From positions 1,186,619 through 1,250,618 of the forward strand of contig NZ_JH976434.1 of the NCBI RefSeq assembly GCF_000306965.1: a stretch of DNA of 64,000 nt, given 5' to 3'. Positions 63,238 through 64,000 of the stretch are shown here, one piece after another. The first letter of the stretch is position 1; each line of letters opens with the position of its first letter. The notes under the pieces are model-generated. The model saw only the letters and a program-made list of their open reading frames with translations. It made no database searches and had not been told where the DNA came from. Origin of the DNA: Amphibacillus jilinensis Y1 (lineage in GTDB: Bacteria > Bacillota > Bacilli > Bacillales > Amphibacillaceae). The translations under genes were made by a program, and so were the position numbers.

Positions 63238-63998
63238 GATGCATTCGTCCTTTCTGGTGAACCCATAATAGACTTGATCAGCGTTTCCAATGTGTATTGA
63301 TCCATCGGGCGATCATCGATACATTTTCCTTCGTTTAAAACCATGATTCGATCACACACTTCAAATAAATCCTGTAATCGGTGTGTAATCAACACGACAC
63401 TTACACCTTTTTCCTTAACATTCTTGATCAGCTTTAACACCATGTCTACTTCCTTGACACCAAGAGCTGCCGTCGGTTCATCTAAAATGAGCACCTTCGG
63501 TTGAAATAGCATTGCCCTAGCAATAGCCACAGCCTGACGTTGCCCCCCAGACATATTCTCGACAGCTAATCGAGTAGAAGAAATATCAATGCCCAACCGA
63601 TTAAGCTGTTCTCTGGATTTAGCATGAAGGACCTTTTGATCAATAATTCCACCCACAAACTTAGTAGGTTCTCTTCCTAAAAACATGTTATTTGCGACAG
63701 ACAATGTATCACATAATGATAAATCCTGAAAAACCGTCTCGATATGCAAGTTTTTTGCTGTTCTCGGACTGTCTACTTTAACTTTTTTTCCTTCATAATA
63801 AAATTCGCCCTCATCAGGGATGACCACACCGCTTAATACTTTCATCAGCGTAGACTTTCCTGCACCATTATCACCAACCAAACCGAGCACTTCGCCCGGT
63901 TTGATTTGTAAATCAACCCCACGTAAAGATTTAATATTTCCATAGGATTTTCTTATATTTTTCATTTCTAACTGAAATTCATTATTCACGATACCCAC
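63234..63998 (-). CDS. ABC importer ATPase, single domain (possibly 5' partial)
   Basis: 254 residues visible. Walker A GDNGAGKST (42-50), Q-loop in FQDLSLC, signature MSGGQRQAVAIARAM, Walker B VLILDEPTAALG and the switch H in VLITHRL. CUT2 ATPases are usually double-length (about 500 residues), so this is a one-domain variant. The likely start is the GTG at 63998, two bases from the window edge, or the GTG at 63989; a start outside the window cannot be excluded. Confidence 0.85.
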   Translation of the reverse strand: MGIVNNEFQLEMKNIRKSYGNIKSLRGVDLQIKPGEVLGLVGDNGAGKSTLMKVLSGVVIPDEGEFYYEGKKVKVDSPRTAKNLHIETVFQDLSLCDTLSVANNMFLGREPTKFVGGIIDQKVLHAKSREQLNRLGIDISSTRLAVENMSGGQRQAVAIARAMLFQPKVLILDEPTAALGVKEVDMVLKLIKNVKEKGVSVVLITHRLQDLFEVCDRIMVLNEGKCIDDRPMDQYTLETLIKSIMGSPERTNAS

Positions 63999-64000
63999 TC

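Overview
The window reads as the chromosome of a low-GC Gram-positive bacterium, most likely a member of the Bacillaceae. The evidence is AGGAGG-type ribosome binding sites with frequent TTG/GTG starts, a CcpA-type cre box, an OhrR/Ohr pair with its palindromic operator, a sortase-anchored Cna-B surface protein, and rlmH, which usually lies near the replication origin in Firmicutes. The genus cannot be fixed from the sequence. No tRNA, rRNA or CRISPR array was seen.

Layout. (1) 1-5810: the 3' end of a wall-anchored Cna-B repeat protein, then a divergent signalling cluster: a receiver/BTAD response regulator, a membrane GGDEF protein and a 7TM hybrid kinase that carries two kinase modules. (2) 5811-9660: a scrap-rich strip holding a probable TnpB/IS605 right-end remnant, a decayed rhuM-like gene, an intact two-gene module of an unknown protein plus an HTH-ImmA/IrrE metallopeptidase, and further decayed coding sequence with a small hydrophobic peptide gene.

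(3) 9665-40461: about 31 kb for import and cytoplasmic disassembly of mannose-rich, probably fucosylated N-glycan-like oligosaccharides. It contains an Lpl-type ABC importer (binding protein and two permeases), three GH38 alpha-mannosidases, a GH125 alpha-mannosidase, a GH2 beta-mannosidase, a GH29 alpha-fucosidase, a GH3 enzyme, a ROK sugar kinase, a membrane AraC-type sensor/regulator and a YesL-like DUF624 protein. Embedded in it are three Gfo/Idh/MocA oxidoreductases, one degenerate relative and two xylose-isomerase-like TIM barrels, so part of the route may be redox-based. The ABC operon runs leftward and the ROK-GH38-GH3 group runs rightward from a shared 529-bp control region with a near-perfect cre box.

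(4) 40626-42350: a toxin/immunity-like remnant and a DMT-type transporter. (5) 42617-57449: a compact defence island, all on the minus strand: Gabija (gajAB), an ABC-three-component system, a GmrSD-type DUF262/DUF1524 restriction enzyme, and an unusual restriction-modification module with a GIY-YIG-like domain, a helicase and an Eco57I-type methylase in one chain plus a partner methylase-like subunit. The island lies directly downstream of rlmH, whose last codons carry the SCC-type attachment motif, so it may be a chromosomal-cassette-like insertion; no recombinase is in the window.

(6) 57694-64000: a small winged-helix-like gene, rlmH, ohrR/ohr, then an M20 peptidase, a phosphotriesterase-family hydrolase and a ribose-type ABC importer (permease and ATPase) that runs to the window edge.
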